Shown in pieces: positions 45,530-54,437 of a stretch of 64,000 nt of DNA. The first letter of the stretch is position 1; each line of letters starts with the position of its first letter. The notes beneath the pieces are model-generated. The model searched no databases, was not told the DNA's origin, and saw only the letters and a program-made list of their open reading frames with translations. The stretch lies in contig CAWCKS010000001.1 of the NCBI GenBank assembly GCA_963796195.1, positions 248,001 to 312,000 of the forward strand, given 5' to 3'. The translations under genes and the position numbers were made by a program. Source of the stretch: CAWCKS01 sp963796195 (GTDB taxonomy: Bacteria > Pseudomonadota > Alphaproteobacteria > Rhizobiales > Xanthobacteraceae).

Positions 45530-47130
45530 TTACACCAGCGCGGCGGTGCGGCGTGAGACGTCGGCGCCGAGCGAGGTGGCGATTTCGCGCGCCTCCGCGA
45601 GTGTCGTCATCGTGCGATGCCGGAGCTTCGCGTCTTCCTGCGGATAGTCGGTTCGATAATGGCCGCCGCGGCTCTCGTGGCGCGACCAGGCTGCCGTTGC
45701 GACCAGCAGCGCCGTGGTTGCCATGTTGCGCAAGGTGGCGTTGGCCGCGCCAGCCTCGGTGATCGCGAAGGTGCGGATCGCGTCGGCAAGATCGTCGCCA
45801 TTGCGGATGACGCCGACATGCGAGCTCATGGCATTGCGCAGGTTCTGCTCGGCGAGCTTTGGCAGCACGGCATTGTAGGCGGGCGCCTGTGGTGGCAGCG
45901 GTTTCGCGACGAAGGCGCGGCCGTCGATGTCTTCGGCGATGCGCGCGGCGAACACGACCGCTTCGAGCAGCGAGTTCGACGCCAGCCGATTGGCGCCGTG
46001 CGCGCCGGTGGATGAGACCTCGCCGCCGGCCCACAGGCCGTCGATCGAAGTGCGGCCGCGCGCGTCGACGGCGATGCCGCCCATGTGATAGTGCGCGGCC
46101 GGCGCGATCGGGATCGGCTGCAGCGCAGGATTGATGCCGGCCGCCATGCAGCTCTCGTAAACCGTCGGGAATTTTGCAGAAAACCTGTCGCCGACCGCTT
46201 CGCGGGCATCGAGGAACGCGCCGCGGCCGGCGGCGATCTCGGCGAACACGCCGCGGGCGACGATGTCGCGCGGCGCGAGCTCGGCGAGCGGGTGGATCGC
46301 GAGCATGAAGCGCTCGCCCTTGTTGTTGATCAGTGTCGCGCCTTCGCCGCGCAGCGCTTCGGTGGCGAGCGGCGCCGGGTCGCGGCCGACCATGATCGCG
46401 GTCGGGTGGAACTGGACGAATTCCGGATCGGCGATGACGGCGCCGGCGCGGGCGGCAATGGCAAGGCCGAGGCCGCTGGCCTCGGTCGGGTTCGTCGTCA
46501 CCGCATAGAGATGGCCGATGCCGCCGGTGGCGAGCACGACCGCGCGCGCCGGCGATGGTCACCGGACGCGCGGTCGCGTCATCGGCGCGGCGCAGCTGCA
46601 GGCCGGTGACGGCGTTGTTCTCGGTCAGGAGCGCTTCGGCAATGAAGCCCTCGACGACACGGATCGACGGCGTGTTGCGGACAGCTTCGATGAGCGCGGA
46701 GATGATCGCCTTGCCGGCGCGGTCGCCCTGCACATGGACGATGCGGCGCGCCGAGTGCGCCGCTTCGCGGCCGACCGCGAGCTTGCCTTCGAGGTCGCGG
46801 TCGAACGGAACGCCGTAGCTCGAGCAGGTCGTGGATGCGCGCACCGGCTTCGCGGGCGAGACCGAGCGCGATCTGTTCGTCGACGAGGCCCGCGCCGGCG
46901 GCAATGGTGTCGGCGGCATGCGCTTCGGGCGTATCGCCCTCGGCAACCGCGGCAGCAACGCCGCCCTGCGCCCAGGCGGTGGACGCGCCCTCGCCGAGCG
47001 GGGCTGCGGCGATCACGGTGACCGGACGCGGCGCCAGCTTGAGCGCGCAGAACAGGCCGGCGAGCCCGCCGCCGACGATGACGACGTCGTCGATTCCGCG
47101 CACCGCGTTGTCAAAGATCGAGACTGTCAT
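45530..47130 (-). CDS. nadB: L-aspartate oxidase, two frameshifts
   Basis: VVIVGGGLAGLFCALKLAP at the start is the FAD-binding loop, and ASTAWAQGGVAAAVAEGD the substrate-side motif. The C-terminal half has QFHPTAI, HYHMGGIAVDARGRTSIDG and HGANRLASNSLLEAVVF. Two single-base insertions, near 46821 and in the CG-rich run at 46541-46548, split it into three frames; removing both gives about 532 residues. NadB oxidises aspartate to iminoaspartate, which NadA condenses with dihydroxyacetone phosphate to make quinolinate. All conserved motifs are intact. Confidence 0.93.
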
Positions 47131-47174
47131 ATCCCGGCATTCATTCCCGGCACTTGCGCCGTTCAGCGGCGTCT

Positions 47175-48269
47175 TCAGCTCTTCAGGTGGATCATGCGCT
47201 CGACCGAACGCCGCGCCTTGTCCATGATCATCGGATCGATCGTGATCTCCTCGCGCATGTTGACGAGGCTATCGAGGATCTTCGGCAGCGTGATCCGCTT
47301 CATGTGCGGGCACAGGTTGCACGGCCGCACGAACTCGACGTCGGGCAGCTCGGCCTGCACGTTGTCGGCCATCGAGCACTCGGTGACCATCACCACGCGC
47401 TTCGGGTGGTTCTTGCGCACCCAGTTGATCATGTGCGCGGTCGAGCCGGTGAAATCGGCCTCGGCGATCACGTCGGGCGGGCATTCGGGATGCGCGATGA
47501 TCTGCACCGACGGATCGGCGTCGCGATACATCTTCAGCTCGGCGCCGGTGAAGCGCTCGTGCACCTCGCAGGCGCCCTTCCAGGCGATGATCCGCACCTT
47601 GGTCTGCGACGCCACGTATTTCGCGAGATACTGGTCGGGCACGAAGATCACGGTGTCGACGCCGAGGCTCTCGACCACCTCGACCGCATTCGACGAGGTG
47701 CAGCAGATGTCGACCTCGGCCTTCACGTCGGCCGACGTGTTGACATAGGTAACCACGGGCACGCCCGGAAAACGCTCGCGCAGCAGGCGGACGTCTGCGC
47801 CGGTGATCGAGGCGGCGAGCGAGCAGCCGGCGCGCGAATCCGGGATCAGCACGGTCTTGTTCGGACTGAGGATCTTCGAGGTCTCGGCCATGAAGTGCAC
47901 GCCGCACTGGACGATGACGTCGGCGTCGACCTTGGTCGCCTCGCGGGCGAGCTGCAAGGAATCGCCGACGATGTCGGCGACGCAGTTGAAGATCTCCGGC
48001 GTCTGGTAGTTGTGCGCGAGGATGACGGCGTTGCGCTGCTTCTTCAGCTCGTTGATCGCCTAGACATACGGCGCCATCAGCGGCCACTCGACCGGCGGGA
48101 TCACGGCCTTGACGCGATCATAGAGGTGCGCGGTCTCGCGCTCGATCTCGTCCGTCCACTCGAGCTCCGGCGTCGGCAGCGTGCGCGCCTCGCGTGGAAC
48201 GGGGCGGGTTGCGCCGCCGCGATCACGGTGAGAGAAATCCTCCGGTCCAAACACTCCGACCATCGGCAT
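47175..48269 (-). CDS. nadA: Quinolinate synthase, internal amber codon
   Basis: 364 codons from the ATG at 48269, which has GGGAGG upstream. After WPLMAPYV an in-frame TAG (48060-48062) interrupts the gene where relatives probably have lysine (AAG); reading continues unshifted as AINELKKQRNAVILAHNYQ. Three 4Fe-4S cysteines are visible in IVQCGVHFMAE, EVDICCTSSNA and RPCNLCPHMKR. NadA makes quinolinate from iminoaspartate and dihydroxyacetone phosphate. It is the first gene of the nad operon, behind the palindrome at 48290-48316. A single-base change explains the stop, so an error or recent mutation is likely. Confidence 0.92.
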
Positions 48270-48289
48270 GGCGAGAACCTCCCGGTAGC

Positions 48290-48316
48290 AATATATGCTC
48301 AAAGTGAGCATATATT
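48290..48316. promoter_or_regulatory. Probable NadQ operator upstream of nadA
   Basis: AATATATGCTC (48290-48300) and GAGCATATATT (48306-48316) are perfect 11-base inverted arms around the 5-base spacer AAAGT. The palindrome ends about 20 bases before the nadA start, where a bound repressor would block transcription of nadABC. A NadQ homologue is encoded at 54438-55421. NadQ is known as the NAD-responsive regulator of nad genes in alphaproteobacteria. I recall a similar motif but cannot verify it here. Confidence 0.75.
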
Positions 48317-48725
48317 AGGTCTAATAAATCCGGCCAGGATGGCCGGCATTCCCAGTCCTTCGGACGTCGTCTACTCCCTCCAGCTTCAGCCCGCGTATCT
48401 TGCGAAACGCCCTGAGCCTCAGCCGGTTCGGTGCTCGGTTGTTAACTCGTTATTCTCATATCGAGCAAAACACATATAACACGTCGGTGACGGCCACGCC
48501 AGAGTAGCGTGCCCAAAAATAACGATGGCTGCCTCCTCGTTTTGCATTGCTGGGGGAGGGGGAAGGATAAGTCGATACGGCGGATTGTGGCGAGGCATTA
48601 ATCGCGCGTCTGAGGGCGCAATCGCTTCGCTTCGCCCAACAGTTCTTCAAACGGCCGGAATCATTCTCGCGGCAGGATTTGCCCGAGCTTTGCTCTTGGT
48701 CTTGCGCCTCTGAATTAAGAGGGCG
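48317..48725. other. Gene-poor region upstream of nadA
   Basis: About 410 bases with no gene I can support. The nadABC promoter should lie at its left edge. A minus-strand open frame (48456-48806) begins with a hydrophobic stretch but is otherwise low-complexity, and it runs through the adjacent repeat. The right part, near 48700, leads into the hairpin-rich element that follows. Confidence 0.4.
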
Positions 48726-49190
48726 CAGGGAAAGCCGGGGTGCGGTCGACCCCGCGGGCTCACAGGCAAAAAACAGAAAAAAGCCTGCAAGCAGAGACAG
48801 GATCAACCGAGGTCACCCCGGCTTTCCCTGCACGAATGGATTTTGCGGCTTATGCCGTTCTCTCCCCGGTGACGCGCTGTGCCACCGTCGTCTGCGGAAT
48901 CTCTTGCGAGGCTCGCCGCCCGGTTGGGTCGACTTTGGCCTCCGCAGACTTGACACCAGCAGGCGGTGTCAGGACCCAACGGTTTTGCCGTATGCCGCAA
49001 GCATCGTGCGCGGTGGTCCGCCTGATAACGCCGCTCACGAGGTGCTTACCTCCTTTTGGGAGATGGCCTCGCCCTGCGGCATTCCCTTTGGCGGACCCGA
49101 TACCTTCGGCATCCATCGTGTTCCGGACCATGCTTGCCACGCAGCAAACCTCCCCGGCCGGAACGTGTGGCGGATATACACTAGATGATA
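48726..49190. repeat. Hairpin-rich dispersed element or structured RNA
   Basis: A perfect 17-base inverted repeat opens the region: CAGGGAAAGCCGGGGTG (48726-48742) with CACCCCGGCTTTCCCTG (48814-48830). Further in are GTCTGCGGA/TCCGCAGAC (48890-48898 and 48941-48949) and TGACACC/GGTGTCA (48951-48957 and 48965-48971). No open frame has a protein signature. I recall near-identical sequence in other Bradyrhizobium intergenic regions, which points to a dispersed element; this is memory, not a search. The right boundary is approximate. Confidence 0.5.
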
Positions 49191-49282
49191 ATCAAAGTCA
49201 AGAAAAAATTCTCCAAGCGCAATGACCGACTTAGGCCCTGCGCGCTTGGCAAGGACGCGCGGCATTGCGCCTCGTCGCAATG

Positions 49283-49705
49283 TTACCCTTTCGCATCAAC
49301 AGCGTAGCGGCCGGGACCTTGCATCGCGAGCAGCAGGAAGCCGCCGATGATGGCGAGGTTCTTGTAGAAGTGCGCCATGTTGCCGCCACGCGCCGCACCC
49401 TGCATGTCCCAGAAATTGTGGGCAAAGAACACGACGAGGATGAGGTAGACGACGAAGGCGTACGCGACCCACCGCGTCCTGAAGCCGACCAGGATGGCGA
49501 GTCCGCCGACCAGCTGAATCGTTGCGATCACGTAGCCGAACCAGGTCGGTGGCGCCATGCCGCCCGCGACCATGTCGAAGAAGCGTTTGAGCGCGCCCTG
49601 GTTGAACGTCAGCCAGGTGTTGACATCGGCGAAGGCGAGATAGCCGTACACGATGAACACCGCCGACAGCAGGACTCGGCTGACAGAACTCGAAGCATCA
49701 GACAT
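49283..49705 (-). CDS. DoxX family membrane protein
   Basis: 140 residues with four predicted membrane helices: VLLSAVFIVYGYLAFADV, VIATIQLVGGLAILVGF, VAYAFVVYLILVVFFAH and LAIIGGFLLLAMQG. GFRTRWVAYAF and the HNFWDMQG segment are typical of the DoxX/YphA group. These proteins are thought to take part in membrane redox or thiol stress; the role of this one is unknown. Confidence 0.88.
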   Translation of the reverse strand: MSDASSSVSRVLLSAVFIVYGYLAFADVNTWLTFNQGALKRFFDMVAGGMAPPTWFGYVIATIQLVGGLAILVGFRTRWVAYAFVVYLILVVFFAHNFWDMQGAARGGNMAHFYKNLAIIGGFLLLAMQGPGRYAVDAKG

Positions 49706-49920
49706 GTTTGGTTCCTCCCCGGAAGTAACCGCCGCGCCTTGTGTTGTGTCTGTCGTTGTCTTGCAGGCGCGACTCGTCCCTCGCGAACCAACAATGCACC
49801 GAGATCCGGCAAGGCGGTAGTCTCGGGCGGAACGCGCGAGGACTGCCGCACGCCTTTACGCGCCCGCGTTTTTCCGCCATCAGGTCTGGCGAAACATCCG
49901 AAAAATACGGGAGGCAACCG

Positions 49921-50919
49921 ATGGCCACCTTCAAGGCACTGCGCATCGACAAGGCCGACAAGGGTACCACTGCCGCGATCACGCAGTTCGACGAAGCCGA
50001 ATTCGTCTTGCTGACGCCGGACGCCGACGTCACCGTCGCTGTCGAATGGTCGACGCTGAACTACAAGGATGGGCTTGCGGTGACCGGCAAGTCGCCGGTG
50101 GTGCGGCGCTTCCCGATGATCGCCGGGATCGATTTCGCTGGCACGGTTTTGCAGTCGTCCAACCCGAACTGGAAGGCCGGCGACAAGGTGGTGTGCAACG
50201 GCTGGGGCATGGGCGAGACCCAGCTCGGCGCCTATGCCGAGAAGGCGCGGGTGAAGGGCGACTGGCTGGTGAAGCTGCCCGGCAATATCTCGACGCGCGA
50301 TGCGATGGCGGTGGGCACCGCCGGCTACACCGCGATGCTCGCGGTGATGGCGCTGGAGGACCACGGGTTGAAGCCGGCCTCGGGTCCGATGGTGGTGACG
50401 GGTGCGGCCGGCGGCGTCGGCTCGGTCGCGACCGCCGTGCTCGGCAAGCTCGGCTATCACGTCATCGCCTCGACCGGCCGCCCGGCCGAGGCCGACTATT
50501 TGAAGCGGCTGGGCGCGAAAGAGGTCATCGACCGCAATGAACTGACGGCGGCGGCACGGCCGCTCAACAAGGAGCGCTGGGCCGGCGGCGTCGATAGCGT
50601 CGGCTCGACGACGCTCGCGAATCTGCTGTCGATGACGAGCTACGGCGGCGCCATCGCGGCCTGCGGGCTCGCCGGCGGCATGGATCTGCCGTCTTCGGTC
50701 GCGCCATTTATTTTGCGCGGGGTGTGCCTTTTGGGCATCGATTCGGTGATGTGTCCGATCGAAAAACGCCGCAAAGCCTGGCAGCGGCTTTCAACCGACC
50801 TCGACCCTGCCAAGCTTGTTGAAATAACTAGCGAAATTTCGCTGGAGCAAGTGCCGGAAGCGGCGGCAAAAATTCTCGCAGGCCAGGTCCGCGGCAGAAT
50901 CGTGGTTAAAATCCGCTGA
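49921..50919 (+). CDS. AcuI/YhdH-type quinone oxidoreductase (acryloyl-CoA reductase family)
   Basis: 332 residues from the ATG at 49921, preceded by GGGAGG. It is a zinc-free medium-chain reductase: NYKDGLAVTGKSPVVRRFP is the family's fingerprint, GIDFAGTVLQSSNPNWKAGD the quinone-reductase-like part, and VVTGAAGGVGSVATAVLGK the NADPH loop. Members reduce acryloyl-CoA or related enones with NADPH. No dimethylsulfoniopropionate genes are nearby, so the specific substrate is open. Confidence 0.9.
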   Translation: MATFKALRIDKADKGTTAAITQFDEAEFVLLTPDADVTVAVEWSTLNYKDGLAVTGKSPVVRRFPMIAGIDFAGTVLQSSNPNWKAGDKVVCNGWGMGETQLGAYAEKARVKGDWLVKLPGNISTRDAMAVGTAGYTAMLAVMALEDHGLKPASGPMVVTGAAGGVGSVATAVLGKLGYHVIASTGRPAEADYLKRLGAKEVIDRNELTAAARPLNKERWAGGVDSVGSTTLANLLSMTSYGGAIAACGLAGGMDLPSSVAPFILRGVCLLGIDSVMCPIEKRRKAWQRLSTDLDPAKLVEITSEISLEQVPEAAAKILAGQVRGRIVVKIR

Positions 50920-51024
50920 CTCGTTCAGAATTTACCAACCAAGCTGCGCCAATGTTGCCTTGGTTAGTATGGTAAGGACCGCGTTAAGGCACTCCACGCG
51001 ATCCTATGAGTCGGAGTTAGTCGC

Positions 51025-51576
51025 ATGCTCTCGCGTAGCATTACGGTGGCGCTGGTCTCGGGCGCCATGCTTGGTCCGGTGGCGGCCGGTCAACTGAGTC
51101 CCGAAGAAGCCCGCCAATTCATCGCCGGCAAATATTTCGCCTTCACCTGCTTCGACGGCAGTCGTGGCGGTGGACGCATCATGAGTGACGGCTCGGTCGC
51201 CGGCACCATCCAGTTCGGTGGCAGCGGCCCGGTGCGCCTGGCGCACCTTCCGATCAACACCATCCGGGTCAGTTCGACCGCGGTCTGCGCCTCGCTGAAG
51301 GGCATTCCGTTCGAGCCGTGCTTCAGCGTCGACAAGACCGATGAGGTGACCTTTCGCGGCTCGGTCTCCGGCATGGGCTTTGCCTATTGCGACTTCCACA
51401 AGCACGGCAACGCCATCATCGAGGCCCGTTCCCGCGTTCACGGCCCACGCCGGCTCGGACCGCCGTCGATGACGCGCTCCGCCGATGCCGCGCGCGCTGA
51501 AGTGCCGAAGAGCGAGGCCAAGGTCGAGCCGAAGCCGGAGCAGGTCACGCTGGAACTCCGCCGCTCGCAGGACTGA
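51025..51576 (+). CDS. Hypothetical secreted protein
   Basis: 183 residues. The start MLSRSITVALVSGAMLGPVAA is a signal peptide. The mature part begins LSPEEARQFIAGKYFAFTCF and has four cysteines (FTCFDG, TAVCASL, EPCFSV, AYCDFH) that could form two disulfides. The last 40 residues are charged and Lys/Glu-rich, probably disordered. I do not recognise a named family; it resembles conserved rhizobial hypothetical proteins. The preceding 100 bases hold its promoter region. Confidence 0.65.
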   Translation: MLSRSITVALVSGAMLGPVAAGQLSPEEARQFIAGKYFAFTCFDGSRGGGRIMSDGSVAGTIQFGGSGPVRLAHLPINTIRVSSTAVCASLKGIPFEPCFSVDKTDEVTFRGSVSGMGFAYCDFHKHGNAIIEARSRVHGPRRLGPPSMTRSADAARAEVPKSEAKVEPKPEQVTLELRRSQD

Positions 51577-51609
51577 TTTTTAGCCAGGCACGATGGGCTT
51601 GGTCCGCTC

Positions 51610-51691
51610 ATTCCCGCGAAAGCGGGAATCCAGCGCGACGAAGCTAGGTCTCCCAGTCTGGCAAAAACTGGGTCCCCGCTTCTGCGGGGAC
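51610..51691. terminator. Pair of hairpins between convergent genes (dispersed repeat)
   Basis: ATTCCCGC/GCGGGAAT (51610-51617 and 51622-51629) and GTCCCCGC/GCGGGGAC (51672-51679 and 51684-51691) are perfect 8-base stems with 4-base loops. They separate the ends of the secreted protein gene and the DUF2339 gene, so they can stop transcription from both sides. The sequence is of a kind common in Bradyrhizobium intergenic regions. Confidence 0.65.
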
Positions 51692-51704
51692 TAGCGCACT
51701 TTCG

Positions 51705-54374
51705 CTACTGCGGAGCTTGCGCAGCCCCACCGCGCCTGAACATCACACGCTGGTAGAACCAGCCGATCGCGACCAGCACGGCGCCAAGCCCGATGAACGA
51801 CAGCGCGCGGTAAACCACCTCCAGCGTCCACACATCGACTGCGAACGCCTTCAGCACGGTGAGCCCGATGACGACGGCAGCGGCGATGCGGGCGCGCTCC
51901 GATTTCACGACGAAGCCGATCACGAGCAGCAGGACGCCGAAGACCAGCCAGGTCAGCGAGTAGGTGTATTGCTCGGCGTCGCTGGTGCCGCCGAACGAGA
52001 AGTCCTCGCTGTGAAAGAAGCGGCGCGCCTGCAAGGTGACGTAGAACAGCGCAAGCACCAGCGCGCCGCCGGCAATCGTGTTGGCATAAAGCTTTGGGCG
52101 ATGGCCGGCCACGGCGTAGGACAGCAACAGGGCCAGGATTGCCGGCATCGCGTAGCCGAGCGAGATCAGATTGAAGAAGAGTCCGCCGATGTTGGCGTAG
52201 GTGAGCATCGGCATCTCGGCGATCAGCAAGCCGAACACGATCAGGACCGCAGCGATCGCGGTAACGACGACAGCGCCGATATTGTGGATGACGCTGCGGG
52301 AGCGCAACCGCAGGCGTTCGAGGCCGATCGCAAGGGCAAGCAGCGCGCAGACATCGAGCGCGACTTCGGCAAGACTCGCGCTAGCGGCATAGACGTCGCC
52401 ATCGTTGATGAAATGGCGGATCTCCATGAACGCCAGCAGCACGGTGAACAGGATTGCCGCGGCTTCGACCGCGCGCACCGGCGCGTCATCGGCGCGCTTG
52501 CGCATCAAGAAGGCGCCGCCCCAGAACGAGGCCGCCGGCACGCCGTAGCCGAGCAGCAGCCAGTTGAAGATCGGCGTTGTGCCGACCTCGCTGCCGACAA
52601 TGCGTGGCTCGTAAGCGATGCGCGCCACGACGCTGGCGGCGAGGATCGCCGCCAGCGCGCGCAGGAACGGCACCGACCGCTGCAGCGAGATCCAGGCGGT
52701 GCCGAGCGACATCAGCGCCAGCGCAATGGTGAGCCAGCCTTTCTCCAGTGTGAAAGTCAGCGCCAGTGCCAGTGCTGCGAGGGTGCCGGTCGCAAACAGC
52801 GCGGTCGCGACGGTTTGACCCGGGCGCGGCTCGCGCTTCGCGAGTTGCTCGGTCGCTGCCGCAAATAGGCCGGCGACAACGGCTGCGACCAGTGCGAACG
52901 GCACCGAACGCTCGAGATGGGCGATCCGGGCGTAGAGCGCGATCAGAAGCGCAATCGGGACTGCGACGCCGGAGGCGCTCCAGATCACCGGCGCGACCGC
53001 ATGCGGCGAACGGCCCTGCGCAAGGAAGCCGGACGCTGCAAAGGCAAGCGCGATGGTCGCAGCGGTGACGAGATGCGCGCCAACCGACGCATCGGTCGCG
53101 CGCGGACCGATGCCGGGCAGCGGACCGCCCTGCAGGCCAAGGGTGTCGGGCGCCGACTGCACCAGCCACGACAGAAAGACGAGTGTGACGAACACGGCGC
53201 TGGCGGCAACCGCGGCGGTCGCCGCCTCGGTGCGCCAGGCAACGGCGAGCGTCGCGGCGGTGATGACCGCAAACACCGTGAGCGAGGCATCGGAATGGCC
53301 TTGCAGCACCACCAGCAGCGCGGTGACGAGGCCGTAGAGTGGCGATCGACGCGGACGAGATCGGTTCGATCCGGCCGGGTTCGATCGAGGGTCCGAACAT
53401 GAAGCCGCACACGACGAGCGCGCGGCGAGCACGAATCCTGCGATGGCGTGGAACGCGTGGGGGCCCAATGCGTCGGGACCGCAGGGCATGCAGGGGAACG
53501 CCCACAGCAGGCTGAGCACGATCGTGGTGACCGCGAGCCAGCGCCACAGTCTGATCCGTGCGAGGCCGAAGGATGCTGCCGTGACGACCGCGAGATAGAT
53601 GTAGAGCGCCCAGTAATCGGGCTTCGCCGATGACACGAGCAGCGGCGCGACGAAGGCGCCGGAAACGCCGAGGCCGGCGAGCACCGGGCCGTGCAGCAAT
53701 GCTGCGGCGAGCGCGCCGAGCGCGACCACGCCAAGCAGGATGAAGGCGGCGCCTGGCGGCAGGAAATCGTACAGCGCGTAGGCGACGTAGACGGTACCGA
53801 AGGCGACGATGGTGCCGGCGGCGGTGAGGATCGCGGGGATGTTGGCTGTGGGCAGGGGCGTGATCTGCGCCAGCGCCTCGCGGCGGCGGCTGAACTCGCC
53901 GAGGCCAAGCAGTAGCAGCGCGAACAAACCGCCGAGCGTGACGCGCGCGCGGGGGCCGAGCAGCCCTTGGTCGATGGAATACTTGACGAGGAAGAGACCG
54001 CCGAGCGCCAGCGTCAGTCCTCCGACCCAGACCACCCAGCGGGTGCCAATGCGTTCTTCCATGCCCGGCACGGGCGGTAGGGCAGGCGGAGGAGGTGGTG
54101 GTGCAACCGGCTCCTCGGCTGGCGTCAGCGTAGGCTCGGCTGCGACAGCTTCAGGCAGCGGCGGTGGCTCGGCGGCCGATGGTGCGGGAGCAGCAATCGT
54201 CGCTGCGGCCTCGCTCGGCGGGACTGGCGGCACTGGGTCGAGGCGCGCGCGCGGATCGGCGCGGGGGCGTTCGAGTTCGGCGAGCCGCGCGCGCAAGTCG
54301 CGCAGCTTGCCTTGGGTCGCGGCGGCAATGATCAATGCGACGACGGCGACCGCAAGCGCAAAGAAATCAAGCAT
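51705..54374 (-). CDS. DUF2339 multi-pass membrane protein
   Basis: 889 residues. A single helix at the N-terminus (FFALAVAVVALIIAAATQG) is followed by a charged and Pro/Ala-rich linker, then GTRWVVWVGGLTLALGGLFL and some twenty further membrane helices, the DUF2339 pattern. Function unknown. Residues near 319-346 read as an Arg/Ser-rich stretch that breaks a helix-loop. The neighbouring frame there gives a natural continuation (ALVVCGFMFGPSIEPGRIEP). Two compensating indels, near 53420 and 53341, would explain this. It lies downstream of nadQ on the same strand. Confidence 0.87.
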   Translation of the reverse strand: MLDFFALAVAVVALIIAAATQGKLRDLRARLAELERPRADPRARLDPVPPVPPSEAAATIAAPAPSAAEPPPLPEAVAAEPTLTPAEEPVAPPPPPPALPPVPGMEERIGTRWVVWVGGLTLALGGLFLVKYSIDQGLLGPRARVTLGGLFALLLLGLGEFSRRREALAQITPLPTANIPAILTAAGTIVAFGTVYVAYALYDFLPPGAAFILLGVVALGALAAALLHGPVLAGLGVSGAFVAPLLVSSAKPDYWALYIYLAVVTAASFGLARIRLWRWLAVTTIVLSLLWAFPCMPCGPDALGPHAFHAIAGFVLAARSSCAASCSDPRSNPAGSNRSRPRRSPLYGLVTALLVVLQGHSDASLTVFAVITAATLAVAWRTEAATAAVAASAVFVTLVFLSWLVQSAPDTLGLQGGPLPGIGPRATDASVGAHLVTAATIALAFAASGFLAQGRSPHAVAPVIWSASGVAVPIALLIALYARIAHLERSVPFALVAAVVAGLFAAATEQLAKREPRPGQTVATALFATGTLAALALALTFTLEKGWLTIALALMSLGTAWISLQRSVPFLRALAAILAASVVARIAYEPRIVGSEVGTTPIFNWLLLGYGVPAASFWGGAFLMRKRADDAPVRAVEAAAILFTVLLAFMEIRHFINDGDVYAASASLAEVALDVCALLALAIGLERLRLRSRSVIHNIGAVVVTAIAAVLIVFGLLIAEMPMLTYANIGGLFFNLISLGYAMPAILALLLSYAVAGHRPKLYANTIAGGALVLALFYVTLQARRFFHSEDFSFGGTSDAEQYTYSLTWLVFGVLLLVIGFVVKSERARIAAAVVIGLTVLKAFAVDVWTLEVVYRALSFIGLGAVLVAIGWFYQRVMFRRGGAAQAPQ

Positions 54375-54437
54375 CGGCTCTCCGGCAATCCACGTCGCAA
54401 TCGGCGCGCGCCAACCGCGCGCCGCACATCAAGAAAA

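Noticed and set aside
44667..46958. A single 763-residue minus-strand frame covering nadB and nadC
   Set aside because: It is an artefact of frameshifts joining parts of two genes; only its two ends read as real protein.
48456..48806. Minus-strand frame with a hydrophobic start (LSLLAGFFLFFACEP)
   Set aside because: It runs through the 17-base inverted repeat and the rest is low-complexity; more likely a chance frame in a repeat.
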